Shown: piece after piece, positions 24,111 through 32,494 of the stretch
How the letters are laid out: each line of letters begins with the position of its first letter
Numbering within the stretch: position 1 is the first letter of the stretch
Assembly (NCBI GenBank): GCA_035538795.1
Contig: DATLJS010000035.1
Span: 1-64,000, forward strand
Source: JAJZGK01 sp035538795
Lineage (GTDB): Bacteria > Pseudomonadota > Alphaproteobacteria > Rhodospirillales > Magnetospirillaceae
Direction of reading: 5' to 3'
Length of the DNA: 64,000 bases
Position numbers and translations under genes: made by a program
The notes under the pieces: generated by a model
Told to the model about the DNA's origin: nothing
Databases searched by the model: none
What the model saw: only the letters and a program-made list of their open reading frames with translations

Positions 24111-25007
24111 ATGTCTCATCAGAGCGTAAACAGCCTGACCGTCCTGCTGGTTTCGTCCGATCGCCTGTTCCAGGCCGCCGCCAAGGTCAAGCTGGAAGGC
24201 TGGGGACATCGCGTTCTGACCGCCGACGACGAAACGGCCGCCTCGGATCTGCTGGAGAACGATCCGCCGCGGCTGGCGGTCGTCGATATGGACATGTCCG
24301 ACGGCGCCGGAGCCCGGCTGTGCCTTTTGGCCCGCAGCCTAGCCAAGGCACATCCCGTCTATGTGCTGGCTTACGGTTCAACGGAAGGACGGCGCGGCAC
24401 CCTGGCGGCGCTGGAAGCCGAGGCCGACAGCTATGCCGTCAAACCGCTGCACCCTGGCGAATTGCAGGCCCGGGTCGAACAGGCCGCGCGCCTGCTGATT
24501 CAGGACGAGGCGCTTTTTCAGGGAACCGGCCAGGATCTGCCGCCCGGCATGGTCAGCCGCGAGGCCTTCGACCGCTTTTACGGCATTCTCTATGCCCAGT
24601 TCCAGCGGGCCGGCGGGGCCGGAGTGCTACTGTTCACCGAATGGATGAACCGGGGCGACATCTATCACCGTTACGGCTTTCAAGCCGCCTACGGCACCGA
24701 ATTGGAAATCGCCCGCCGTCTGGTCACCCTGCACCGCAGCAGCGACTTCGTGGCGCGTCTGGCCGAGGGCCGGTTCTGCATGCTGTTGACCAACACCACC
24801 TCGCTGCAGGCCCACACCGTGGCCATGCGGGTGGCCGGCGCCCTTCACGGCCTGGATCTTCCCTACGCCGAAAGCACGGGAGAAGAGCCGTTGGCGCCGC
24901 GACTCGCCCTGTCCATGTGTGATTTCCCGGTCACCGACGCCCATCCCCGCGAACTGCTGGAAAACCGCCCGCTCACGCCGGTGGCTGAATTCAACGGGGC
25001 GGAGTAG
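24111..25007 (+). CDS. Response regulator with degenerate GGDEF-like output domain
   Basis: 298 residues. An N-terminal receiver domain (about 10-128) has the phospho-acceptor Asp59 (AVVDMDMSDG) and the Lys of AVKPLHPGE. A C-terminal half (about 150-290) has the length and layout of a diguanylate cyclase, but the GGDEF signature is replaced by EGRFC (followed by MLL). It should therefore not make cyclic di-GMP and may bind a nucleotide or a partner. AGGA precedes the ATG at good distance. No cognate kinase is adjacent. Its last 17 bp overlap the end of the convergent CpaC-like gene. Confidence 0.82.
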   Translation: MSHQSVNSLTVLLVSSDRLFQAAAKVKLEGWGHRVLTADDETAASDLLENDPPRLAVVDMDMSDGAGARLCLLARSLAKAHPVYVLAYGSTEGRRGTLAALEAEADSYAVKPLHPGELQARVEQAARLLIQDEALFQGTGQDLPPGMVSREAFDRFYGILYAQFQRAGGAGVLLFTEWMNRGDIYHRYGFQAAYGTELEIARRLVTLHRSSDFVARLAEGRFCMLLTNTTSLQAHTVAMRVAGALHGLDLPYAESTGEEPLAPRLALSMCDFPVTDAHPRELLENRPLTPVAEFNGAE

Positions 25008-25446
25008 ACCCGCCGCCGGCCGCCGAAGCCCCACCGGACGAAGAGGCGCCGCTAGGCGAAGAGTCGCCGCCCACCTTGCTGCAACGTTCGCCGACGCAAA
25101 CATATTCTCGGCTGACCTGCCCCTGCCCGCTGGGAGCGTGCACCGTCACCGTATGATCGCCCGCCCCCGTGACGACGATGGAACGGCTGAGGATTTCCTG
25201 ATCGTCGGCCCCCAGCACGGTCAGGCTGGTTTCACCCGACGCCTTGCCGAACAGGGTGATCAAGGTGGGCTTTTCCACCGTGACGTCGGCGATGGCCGGA
25301 TTGGCCACGATCACCCGCTGGGCCGGAGCCGCCAGATGCAGAATTTGCGCCTTGTCCACCGTCAGGGTCAATGCCCCCTGGTCTCCGGCCCAAACGGGCG
25401 GCGCCGCCAGGACCAGAGCCGCCAACAGAACCGATGAAAAGCGCAT
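24991..25446 (-). CDS. Exported protein consisting of a CpaC/RcpA-type pilus N-domain
   Basis: 151 residues. A Sec signal peptide (about 1-21, cleavage ...VWA) is followed by the N-terminal domain found in CpaC/RcpA secretins (AQRVIVANPAIADVTV, then GKASGETSLTVLGADD). There is no secretin domain; instead a Ser/Gly/Ala-rich tail with two Cys follows (CVGERC). Two adjacent ATGs exist; 25446 is chosen because GGAGG stands 7 nt before it. It is divergent from the TadD-like lipoprotein gene, so the two may be relics or variants of a tad pilus locus. Confidence 0.8.
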   Translation of the reverse strand: MRFSSVLLAALVLAAPPVWAGDQGALTLTVDKAQILHLAAPAQRVIVANPAIADVTVEKPTLITLFGKASGETSLTVLGADDQEILSRSIVVTGAGDHTVTVHAPSGQGQVSREYVCVGERCSKVGGDSSPSGASSSGGASAAGGGSTPPR

Positions 25447-25535
25447 CATAAAACCTCCCTGCCTTTATGGCATCGGAATGGAATCTACCTTATGCTGACC
25501 AGCCCTCACAACGGCTTCGCCAAGAAAGTTCCCAC

Positions 25536-26309
25536 ATGCGTCCCTGCCGCCAGTTTCTGCCGATCCTGTTTCTGACCCTGGGCGCCTGCGCGTCGCCTTC
25601 GGGCAACAACGGAAGCGGCGGCGTCTCGCCCACGGCCCAGGCGGTGGACGCCTCCAGCCGCGCCGCCGCCGAAGCCTCGGAAGCCAGCGGCGACTATCAA
25701 ACCGCCGCCGTCAATTGGAAAGCCTTGCAAGAGCGCCATCCCGAAGACGCCGACACGGCCTTGCATCTGGCCCGCAGCCTACGTTATTCGGGACAGATCC
25801 AACCGGCCACCGACCTTTTGAACCGTTTGCTGGATAAGAAGGGACGCGATCCGGTGCTGCTGACCGAACTGGGCAAATGTTATCTGGCCGGCGATCGGCT
25901 GGGGCTGGCCGTGCGCACTTTGACCGAGGCCGCCACCCTGGCCCCCCGCGATTGGCAGGTGCTGTCCGCCCTGGGGGTGGCCCAAGACTATCAGGGCCGC
26001 TACGCCGAGGCCCAGCAGGCCTATAGCAAAGCCCTGGAACTGTCGCCTGACAATCCGGTGATCCTGAACAATCTGGGGCTATCCCAGGCGCAATCCGGTC
26101 TGTTGCTGCAAGCCCGCTCGACTCTTGAGCGGGCCGCCGACCAGCCCAAGGCCAACGCCCAGGTTCGCCAGAATCTGGCCCTGGTCCGCGCCCTGACCGG
26201 CGACATGGCCGGGGCCGAACGGCTGAACCGTCAGGACCTGCCGCCCGACGCCGTGCGGGCCAACGGCGCGTTCTACAAATCCCTGGGCGGCGCCGCCCAT
26301 ATGGAGTGA
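25536..26309 (+). CDS. TPR lipoprotein, TadD-like
   Basis: 257 residues. A lipoprotein signal with the lipobox LTLGAC (Cys near residue 18) precedes a low-complexity linker. Tetratricopeptide repeats from about residue 50 to 220 follow, for example ALGVAQDYQGRYAEAQQAYSKAL and LNNLGLSQAQSG. The arrangement resembles TadD, the TPR lipoprotein of Flp/tad pili. The ATG at 25536 is chosen because the signal starts there. Divergent from the CpaC N-domain gene, across 89 bp. Confidence 0.83.
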   Translation: MRPCRQFLPILFLTLGACASPSGNNGSGGVSPTAQAVDASSRAAAEASEASGDYQTAAVNWKALQERHPEDADTALHLARSLRYSGQIQPATDLLNRLLDKKGRDPVLLTELGKCYLAGDRLGLAVRTLTEAATLAPRDWQVLSALGVAQDYQGRYAEAQQAYSKALELSPDNPVILNNLGLSQAQSGLLLQARSTLERAADQPKANAQVRQNLALVRALTGDMAGAERLNRQDLPPDAVRANGAFYKSLGGAAHME

Positions 26310-26314
26310 GGCCC

Positions 26315-27547
26315 TTAAGGCTTGGCCGGAGCAGCCGGCGGCTGCTCGGCCACCCAGCGCATGGGGCATTCCGAGGCATGGCCGTCACGGACGTCGCGCT
26401 GCAAGGTGCCACGCTGCTCGTTCACCACATGCCCGCGGGCATCACGCTGCGCCGAACGCAGCAGATAGCTTTGGATGGGAAACTGGTTGGTGTCGAAGCG
26501 AAACCCAGGCCGGGTGCTGGCGAAATCCGATCGGCGGATGGCCGTGCGAACCATCTCGTCGTTGTTGAATTTTTTATCAGCCCCGCGCATGGCGGCGTCG
26601 ATCAGCATGGCGGCGTCGTAGCCCATGGCGGCGTGATACGACGCCGGACGGCCGTATTCGCCCTCGAAATCGCTCATCATGCGGCGGTTGGCCGGACTGT
26701 CGGAATCTTCGCTCCATGGGCCGACGCTGAACAGGTCCAGGGACGCTGGCGCCGCCGCCGCCAGCGCCGCCTGATCGAAGCTCACGATCGGACCGAACAA
26801 GGGAACCTCCCCTTTCAGTCCCTCTTCGTCGAACTGGCGGACGAAATTAACTCCCATGCCGCCGGTTTCCAGCAGATAAACCGCATCCGGCTTGGCATCG
26901 GCGATGCGGCGCAGTTCCTGAGCGAAGTTCATTTCGCCCCGGCGGCTTTGCATCGTCAGCACCTCCGCCTTGAATCCGCGCCGGAACGCATCAGCGGCGG
27001 CCTGGGCCGTCGGCGTCGACGGCATGGCCAGCAACACCCGGCGATATCCCTGGCCGGCCATATACAGCCCAGCCTGCTCGTGCACCGTATCGCTCAGAGC
27101 CGCCAGGGAAAAGACGTAGGGACGGCACTCTTTTCCCGCCATGGCGGTCGCCGGGGCGTCCAACGCGATCATGAAGGTATGCGAAGCATCCGCCATCCCG
27201 CCCAGCACCGACAGCGTCTTGGCGTCGCTGGACACCAAAGTAAACTGCGGGCGCAAGTCCCGTTGCACCTTTTCCATCAGATTGCGGGCGGTGTCGACGC
27301 TGTGGCGGTCGTCGAACGAGACCAGATCGAATTCGACCCCGCCAAGCCGTCCGCCCAGATGTTTGACGCCCAATTTAAAGCCGTCCAGGGCGTCCTGAGC
27401 CTTGATAGCGTCGGGACCGCTCAGACTGCCGATGAAAGCGACGTTCAGATCAGGGCTGCCCGAGGCTTCCGCGGCGGATGCGGAAAGAGCCAGTCCGGCG
27501 GCCAGCATCGCCGCCGCCGCCGTGTTCCTCCACCATTCCCGCCGCAT
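26315..27547 (-). CDS. Orphan LivK-type periplasmic binding protein
   Basis: Type I periplasmic binding fold of 410 residues resembling branched-chain amino acid or amide binding proteins (NVAFIGSLSGPDA opening, YDAAMLIDAAM near the C-terminus). A Sec signal peptide (about 1-27) is present. No permease or ATPase gene is nearby, so it may feed a distant transporter or act as a sensor protein. It converges on the TadD-like gene, with stops only a few bases apart, and lies 12 bp after tex on the same strand. Confidence 0.83.
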   Translation of the reverse strand: MRREWWRNTAAAAMLAAGLALSASAAEASGSPDLNVAFIGSLSGPDAIKAQDALDGFKLGVKHLGGRLGGVEFDLVSFDDRHSVDTARNLMEKVQRDLRPQFTLVSSDAKTLSVLGGMADASHTFMIALDAPATAMAGKECRPYVFSLAALSDTVHEQAGLYMAGQGYRRVLLAMPSTPTAQAAADAFRRGFKAEVLTMQSRRGEMNFAQELRRIADAKPDAVYLLETGGMGVNFVRQFDEEGLKGEVPLFGPIVSFDQAALAAAAPASLDLFSVGPWSEDSDSPANRRMMSDFEGEYGRPASYHAAMGYDAAMLIDAAMRGADKKFNNDEMVRTAIRRSDFASTRPGFRFDTNQFPIQSYLLRSAQRDARGHVVNEQRGTLQRDVRDGHASECPMRWVAEQPPAAPAKP

Positions 27548-27559
27548 GGCCCTGGCTCC

Positions 27560-29941
27560 CTACTTTTTCTTGGCGCGGGCGAAAGCGTCGGCCAGCGCGC
27601 CGCCGAAAGCATTCCCCGAGGACTGCGGCTGGGATTGCCCAGACACCGACCGCTGCTGCGGACGATTCTGCCCCGGCCCGTTCACTGAAGCGCGGTCATT
27701 GCGGCGATCGCCCCGAGCGTCTCCTCGGGCCTCTCCTCGGGCCTCTCCTCGGGAAACCACCTTGCCGGCAGGCTCGTCCATGCGCATGGACAAGGCGATG
27801 CGCTTACGCGGCAGATCCACTTCGATGACCTTGACCTTGACCACGTCGCCAGCCTTGACCACCGTGTGCGGGTCCTTGACGAATTTGTCGCTCAGAACCG
27901 AGATGTGCACCAGACCGTCCTGATGGACGCCGATATCGACGAAGGCGCCGAAATTGGTGACGTTGGTGACCGAGCCTTCGAGGATCATGCCCGGCTTGAG
28001 GTCTTTCAGTTCCTCAACGCCTTCCTTGAACACCGCCGTCTTGAACTCGCCACGCGGGTCGCGGCCGGGTTTTTCCAGTTCGGCAATGATATCGGTGACG
28101 GTCGGCACGCCGAAGCGCTCGTCGGTGTAGTCCTTGGGATCGAGGGAGCGCAGGAACGAGCCTTCACCGATCAACTCCTTCAGCGGACGCCCGGTTCGGG
28201 CGGCGATGCGCTCGACCACCGGATAGGCTTCAGGATGCACGGCCGAGCCGTCCAGCGGATTACTGCCGCCGACCACCCGCAGGAAGCCCGCCGCCTGTTC
28301 GAAGGCCTTGGGGCCGAGACGTTCGACATTGCGTAGATCGAGGCGCGAGGGGAACGGACCGTTAGCGTCGCGGAAAGCCACGATGTTGCGCGCCAGCACC
28401 GGCCCCAGACCGGCGACGCGGGCCAGCAAAGCGGCGGAAGCGGTGTTGACGTCGACGCCGACGCCGTTCACGCAGTCCTCCACCACGGCATCCAGGCTGC
28501 GGCCCAGCTGCGACTGGTCGACGTCATGCTGATATTGGCCGACACCGATGGCCTTGGGGTCGATCTTCACCAATTCGGCCAGCGGATCTTGCAGGCGCCG
28601 GGCGATGGAGATGGCGCCGCGCACGGTGACGTCCAAAGTCGGGAATTCCTGGGCGGCGATTTCGGAGGCGGAATAAACCGAGGCCCCGGCCTCCGACACC
28701 ACCACCTTGGACAGGCCCAATTCCGGGTGCGCCTTCATCAGATCGGCGGCCAGCTTGTCGGTTTCGCGGGAGGCGGTGCCGTTGCCGATGGCGATCAGTT
28801 CGGCTTTGAAGCGCCGGGCCAGCGAGGCCAGCTCACGCAAAGATCCGTCCCAGTCGTTGCGCGGAGCATGGGGATAGATCACGCCGGTATGAACCACCTT
28901 GCCGGTGCCGTCGATAACCGCCAGCTTGACGCCGGTGCGGATGCCGGGATCAAGGCCGATGGTGGTGCGCATGCCCGCCGGAGCGGCCAGCAGCAAGCTT
29001 TGCAGATTGCGGGCGAACACATGAATCGCCTCCGTCTCGGCGGCTTCGCGCAGACGGTTCGTCAGCTCGATTTCCAGATGCAGATGAATCTTCACCCGCC
29101 ACGCCCAGCGTACCGTCTCCGACAGCCAGACGTCGGCCGGACGGCTGCGGTCCTGAATGCGGAAACGGGCGGCAATGCGGCGTTCGCATTCCCCGGCCAG
29201 ACGCGATCCCTCTTCCTCGTCGGCTGGCTGCAACTTCAGAAGAAGTACATTTTCGTTGCGGCCACGGAACAAGGCCAGGGCGCGATGCGAGGGAATGGCT
29301 TTGATCGGTTCGCGGTATTCGAAATAATCCGAGAACTTGGCGCCGGTTTCCGCCATGCCCTCGGCCATACGCGAGACGACGACGCCGGTTTCCCACAAAT
29401 GCTCGCGCAAACCGCCCAGAAGGTCGGCGTCTTCGGCCATGCGCTCCACCAAAATCTGGCGGGCGCCGTCGAGGGCGGCCTTGACGTCGGCCACGCCCTT
29501 GGACTCGTCCACATACTTGGCGGCCTCGGCGTCGGGCGTCAGAGTGGAGTCGGCCAACAAGGCGTCGGCCAGCGGTTCCAGCCCGGCTTCCTTGGCGATC
29601 TGGGCCTTCGTCCGGCGCTTCTGCTTATAGGGCAGATAAAGATCTTCCAGGCGGGCCTTGCTGTCGGCTCCGGCGATTTCGGCGGCCAAGGCGTCGGTCA
29701 GCTTGCCCTGCTCGTCGATGGATTTCAGGATGGCGGCGCGGCGGTCTTCCAACTCGCGCAGATAACCCAAGCGTTCTTCCAGCAGACGCAACTGGGTATC
29801 GTCCAGGCCCCCTGTGGCCTCCTTGCGGTAACGGGAGATGAAGGGAACGGTGTTGCCCTCGTCCAACAGGCGGATGGCGGCCTCGACCTGACCGTCGGCG
29901 ACGGAAAGCTCGGAAGCGATGCGGCGGGAAATGCTGATCAT
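27560..29941 (-). CDS. tex: Tex-family transcription accessory protein
   Basis: RNA-binding protein of 793 residues. The Tex N-terminal helical region (DEGNTVPFISRYRKEATGGLDD), a YqgF/RNase H-like domain (TTIGLDPGIRTGVKLAVID, about 330-450), helix-hairpin-helix repeats (VGVDVNTASAALLARVAGLGP) and an S1 domain (GMILEGSVTNVTNFGAFVDIGVHQDGLVHIS, about 645-715) appear in the usual order. Tex affects transcription and RNA metabolism in several bacteria. The C-terminal tail is Arg/Gly/Gln-rich and contains a short DNA repeat. Confidence 0.96.
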   Translation of the reverse strand: MISISRRIASELSVADGQVEAAIRLLDEGNTVPFISRYRKEATGGLDDTQLRLLEERLGYLRELEDRRAAILKSIDEQGKLTDALAAEIAGADSKARLEDLYLPYKQKRRTKAQIAKEAGLEPLADALLADSTLTPDAEAAKYVDESKGVADVKAALDGARQILVERMAEDADLLGGLREHLWETGVVVSRMAEGMAETGAKFSDYFEYREPIKAIPSHRALALFRGRNENVLLLKLQPADEEEGSRLAGECERRIAARFRIQDRSRPADVWLSETVRWAWRVKIHLHLEIELTNRLREAAETEAIHVFARNLQSLLLAAPAGMRTTIGLDPGIRTGVKLAVIDGTGKVVHTGVIYPHAPRNDWDGSLRELASLARRFKAELIAIGNGTASRETDKLAADLMKAHPELGLSKVVVSEAGASVYSASEIAAQEFPTLDVTVRGAISIARRLQDPLAELVKIDPKAIGVGQYQHDVDQSQLGRSLDAVVEDCVNGVGVDVNTASAALLARVAGLGPVLARNIVAFRDANGPFPSRLDLRNVERLGPKAFEQAAGFLRVVGGSNPLDGSAVHPEAYPVVERIAARTGRPLKELIGEGSFLRSLDPKDYTDERFGVPTVTDIIAELEKPGRDPRGEFKTAVFKEGVEELKDLKPGMILEGSVTNVTNFGAFVDIGVHQDGLVHISVLSDKFVKDPHTVVKAGDVVKVKVIEVDLPRKRIALSMRMDEPAGKVVSRGEARGEARGDARGDRRNDRASVNGPGQNRPQQRSVSGQSQPQSSGNAFGGALADAFARAKKK
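27721..27753. repeat. 12-bp tandem repeat in the tex 3' end
   Basis: The unit CTCCTCGGGCCT occurs almost three times in a row (27721-27732, 27733-27744, then CTCCTCGGG at 27745-27753). In Tex it encodes the repeated GEAR/GDAR tetrapeptide of the basic tail. Because the unit is a multiple of three, copy-number change would lengthen or shorten the tail without a frameshift. Confidence 0.85.
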
Positions 29942-29957
29942 GATCTCCGGGTGTGAA

Positions 29958-29993
29958 GCGGATGGGATAAGCGCACAGGCTTACCCCATCCGC
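29958..29993. terminator. Long hairpin between tex and the second chemoreceptor gene
   Basis: GCGGATGGGATAAGC (29958-29972) pairs with GCTTACCCCATCCGC (29979-29993) with one mismatch and a 6-nt loop. It begins 18 bp past the chemoreceptor stop codon on the minus strand. The stem is very stable, but no T-run follows, so either factor-dependent termination or RNA stabilisation is possible. Confidence 0.55.
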
Positions 29994-30010
29994 ATGCGCT
30001 TCGCCACCCT

Positions 30011-32101
30011 TTAAGCGGCTTTGACCCCGTCGAGGAACGCCCGCATCTGGCGGTTCAATTCCTCCGACTGCCGGGCCACCCGGGCCGCCGCCGAAAGAAC
30101 GTCGCCGGCGGCCGAACCGGCGTGGCCGGCGCCTTGCTGAATCTCGGCCATGCGGTCCGCGGTTTCGCGGGTGCCGCTGGCGGCCTGATGGATGTTGGCG
30201 GCGATCTCGCTGGTGGCCCCGCCCTGCTGCACCACCGCCGAGGCGATAACCGCGGCGATCTCGCTCAGATGCTCGATGGTATGGCCGATGGCCTGGATGG
30301 ATTCCACCGACTGCCCGGCAATTCCCCGGATTTCATCGATTTGCCCGACGATTTCCTCGGTGGCTCTGGCGGTCTGGTTGGCCAGATGCTTGACCTCGTT
30401 GGCCACCACCGAAAAGCCTTTCCCGGCCTCGCCGGCCCGTGCCGCCTCGATGGTGGCGTTCAGGGCCAGAAGATTGGTCTGGCTGGCGATGTCCTGGATC
30501 AGGTTGACCACGTCGCCGATGCGGTCGGCGCTGACGGCCAGGGCCTCCACCGTGGCGTCGGTGCGGTTGGCGTCGGCCACCGCCACCTCGGCGATACGGG
30601 CGGATTCGGCCACCTGCTGGCGAATTTCGCCGATGGACGCCGTCAATTCTTCGGTTGCCGCCGCCACCGTCTGTACGTTGGTGGTGGATTGCTCGGCGCA
30701 GGCCGCGACCGAGACCGACTGGCGGGTCGTCTGCTCGGCGATCGCCGTCAGATTGCGAGCGGTGGTTTCCAACTCGGCGGCGGCCCCTGCCAGGGATTCG
30801 ATCAACGAACCGCCCCTGCTCTCGAACTCAAGCTGCAAAGCCGCCAGACGTTCGGCGCGGGCTTCGCGTTCGGCCCATTCGCGGCGCTGCTGCGCGTCCA
30901 ATTCCCGGGCACGCAGCATGTTGCGCTTGAAGACGTCGACCGCGCGGGCCATCTCACCGACCTCGTCATCCTGTTCCATGGCGGGAATGCCCACCGACAG
31001 ATCACCGCCGGCCAGCACGGCCATGGCCGAGGTCATGCCCTTCACCGGGCGGGCGATGCCGCGCCCGACGGCCCAGGCCACCAGGGAAACCAGCACGATG
31101 CCCACCAGCCCCACCAGCAACGAAACCGTACTCAGACGGCTGGCCTCGGCCATCACCGTTTCCGTGGGCACGGCCACCAGCAGGGACCAGGACGCATCCG
31201 ACTTGCCGAAGCGCAGCGGCTGAACATGCAGATAATAATCCCGGGCGTTGAGGACGGCATGTCCCTCGAAGCCCTTGCCCTGGGCGATGGCCTTGCGCGC
31301 CTCGTCGGGCAGATCGTCTGGCGCTTTGGTCCGGCGGGCGTTGTCGGGGTGGGCGGCGTAAAGCCCGCCCGAAGAAATCACCGCCAGATAGCCGGTTCCC
31401 AAAGGATGCTGGGAATTAACCATCTGCGTCAGGCTGGACAGGGCGAAATCGATGCCGGCCACGCCCACGACTCTGCCGTCCGCCATCACCGGCACCACGG
31501 CGCTGGCCATCAGCAGCTTGGTCATGTCGTCAAGATAAGGCTCGGTCACCACTTCCTTCCGGGCCGTGGCGGCGGATTTGTAATATTCCTTTTCCGCCAC
31601 CTGCTCGAACGGCAGCCCCTCGCCGTCATCGGCATGGATCACACCCTTGTCATCGGGCAGCCACAGCAGGCTCATGCGGCCCGTGTTGGGCAGGCCCAGA
31701 ATTTCCACAGCCCGCTCGTCGCGGATCGAGAAGTCGGCGTCGCGGCCGTCGAAGGCGTTGGGCGCCATGTCCAGCCAGGTGCCGGCGTAACCAGGATTCT
31801 GTTCGGCGATATGGCGGATCATATGATTGACGACGGCCCGACGGGGATCGCCAGCCTTCATTTCGCTTTGTACCAGATTGGCGATCGCGCGCGCCCGCTC
31901 GATGGCTTCGGCCAGTTCCAGACGGATGCGGCCGCCCTGATTCTGCGCCACCTCGTCGACCAAGGCGATGGCCGAATCCTCGGCCGCCTGACGCGACAGA
32001 TAAACCGTCACGCCGGTGATGGCCGCCGCGCAAAGAACCACCGCCAAAGTGGCGCTGGCAATGATTTTGCCTTCCAACTTCAGCCCGAAAGCCTTGAACA
32101 T
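30011..32101 (-). CDS. Methyl-accepting chemotaxis protein with periplasmic Cache-type sensor (second)
   Basis: Chemoreceptor of 696 residues. Membrane helices lie at about 13-33 and 325-350. The periplasmic sensor region between them has Cache-like features (YAGTWLDMAPNAFDGRD, TEPYLDDMTKLLMASAVVPV). HAMP follows at about 350-400, and the signalling domain carries the conserved hairpin tip (IASQTNLLALNATIEAARAGEAGKGF). No CheR-tethering peptide is seen at the end. The ATG at 32101, with GGGGG upstream, is chosen over an in-frame start 13 codons earlier. It differs clearly from the chemoreceptor at 7.8 kb in the sensor part and shares the signalling part. Ligand unknown. Confidence 0.93.
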   Translation of the reverse strand: MFKAFGLKLEGKIIASATLAVVLCAAAITGVTVYLSRQAAEDSAIALVDEVAQNQGGRIRLELAEAIERARAIANLVQSEMKAGDPRRAVVNHMIRHIAEQNPGYAGTWLDMAPNAFDGRDADFSIRDERAVEILGLPNTGRMSLLWLPDDKGVIHADDGEGLPFEQVAEKEYYKSAATARKEVVTEPYLDDMTKLLMASAVVPVMADGRVVGVAGIDFALSSLTQMVNSQHPLGTGYLAVISSGGLYAAHPDNARRTKAPDDLPDEARKAIAQGKGFEGHAVLNARDYYLHVQPLRFGKSDASWSLLVAVPTETVMAEASRLSTVSLLVGLVGIVLVSLVAWAVGRGIARPVKGMTSAMAVLAGGDLSVGIPAMEQDDEVGEMARAVDVFKRNMLRARELDAQQRREWAEREARAERLAALQLEFESRGGSLIESLAGAAAELETTARNLTAIAEQTTRQSVSVAACAEQSTTNVQTVAAATEELTASIGEIRQQVAESARIAEVAVADANRTDATVEALAVSADRIGDVVNLIQDIASQTNLLALNATIEAARAGEAGKGFSVVANEVKHLANQTARATEEIVGQIDEIRGIAGQSVESIQAIGHTIEHLSEIAAVIASAVVQQGGATSEIAANIHQAASGTRETADRMAEIQQGAGHAGSAAGDVLSAAARVARQSEELNRQMRAFLDGVKAA

Positions 32102-32494
32102 GTACGTCCCCCAACGGCCGCCGAACCGGCGGCGCCTCATCCCGCGAATCCAAAAAGGGGAAAGGCTTCGCGCAACGATAAAACCATTGCGCGAAATTCA
32201 TCCCCCAGCCCCAGCAAATTCGCCATAAAGAGAAGAGCTTGTCTAGACCTTTCGGCCACTATTTAGCCGCCTATCACCTTCGTCAGAGCCCTGCGTCAGA
32301 CGCCTGTCGCCCCTCCTTCGAGGCCACTCGACGCAAACAAGGAAATCCGTTATCTTTGAAGACGTTTCCGCCTTGAATTCGCCTTTTTCCCAGGCGATCA
32401 AGCTGGAAGGGAAATCCGGGCTCCGCTTTCCCCTTTTGGCCCAGAACCTCTCCAGGACGGTCTTGGGGGGCTTTGAAAGATTAAGAAGACAAAC
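32102..32494. other. 393-bp intergenic region between divergent chemoreceptor and glucan synthase genes
   Basis: No gene supported. It must hold both promoters. The clearest structure is the perfect inverted repeat TTCGCGCAA (32167-32175) / TTGCGCGAA (32187-32195), about 66 bp upstream of the chemoreceptor start. A purine-rich AAGAAG about 6 nt before 32495 serves as ribosome-binding site for the glucan synthase gene. I found no well-spaced sigma70 boxes that I would defend. Confidence 0.6.
32167..32195. promoter_or_regulatory. Perfect 9-bp inverted repeat upstream of chemoreceptor gene
   Basis: TTCGCGCAA and TTGCGCGAA, perfectly complementary, separated by 11 nt. Located in the 5' region of the minus-strand chemoreceptor gene, it could be a dimeric operator or an mRNA leader hairpin. 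Confidence 0.45.
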
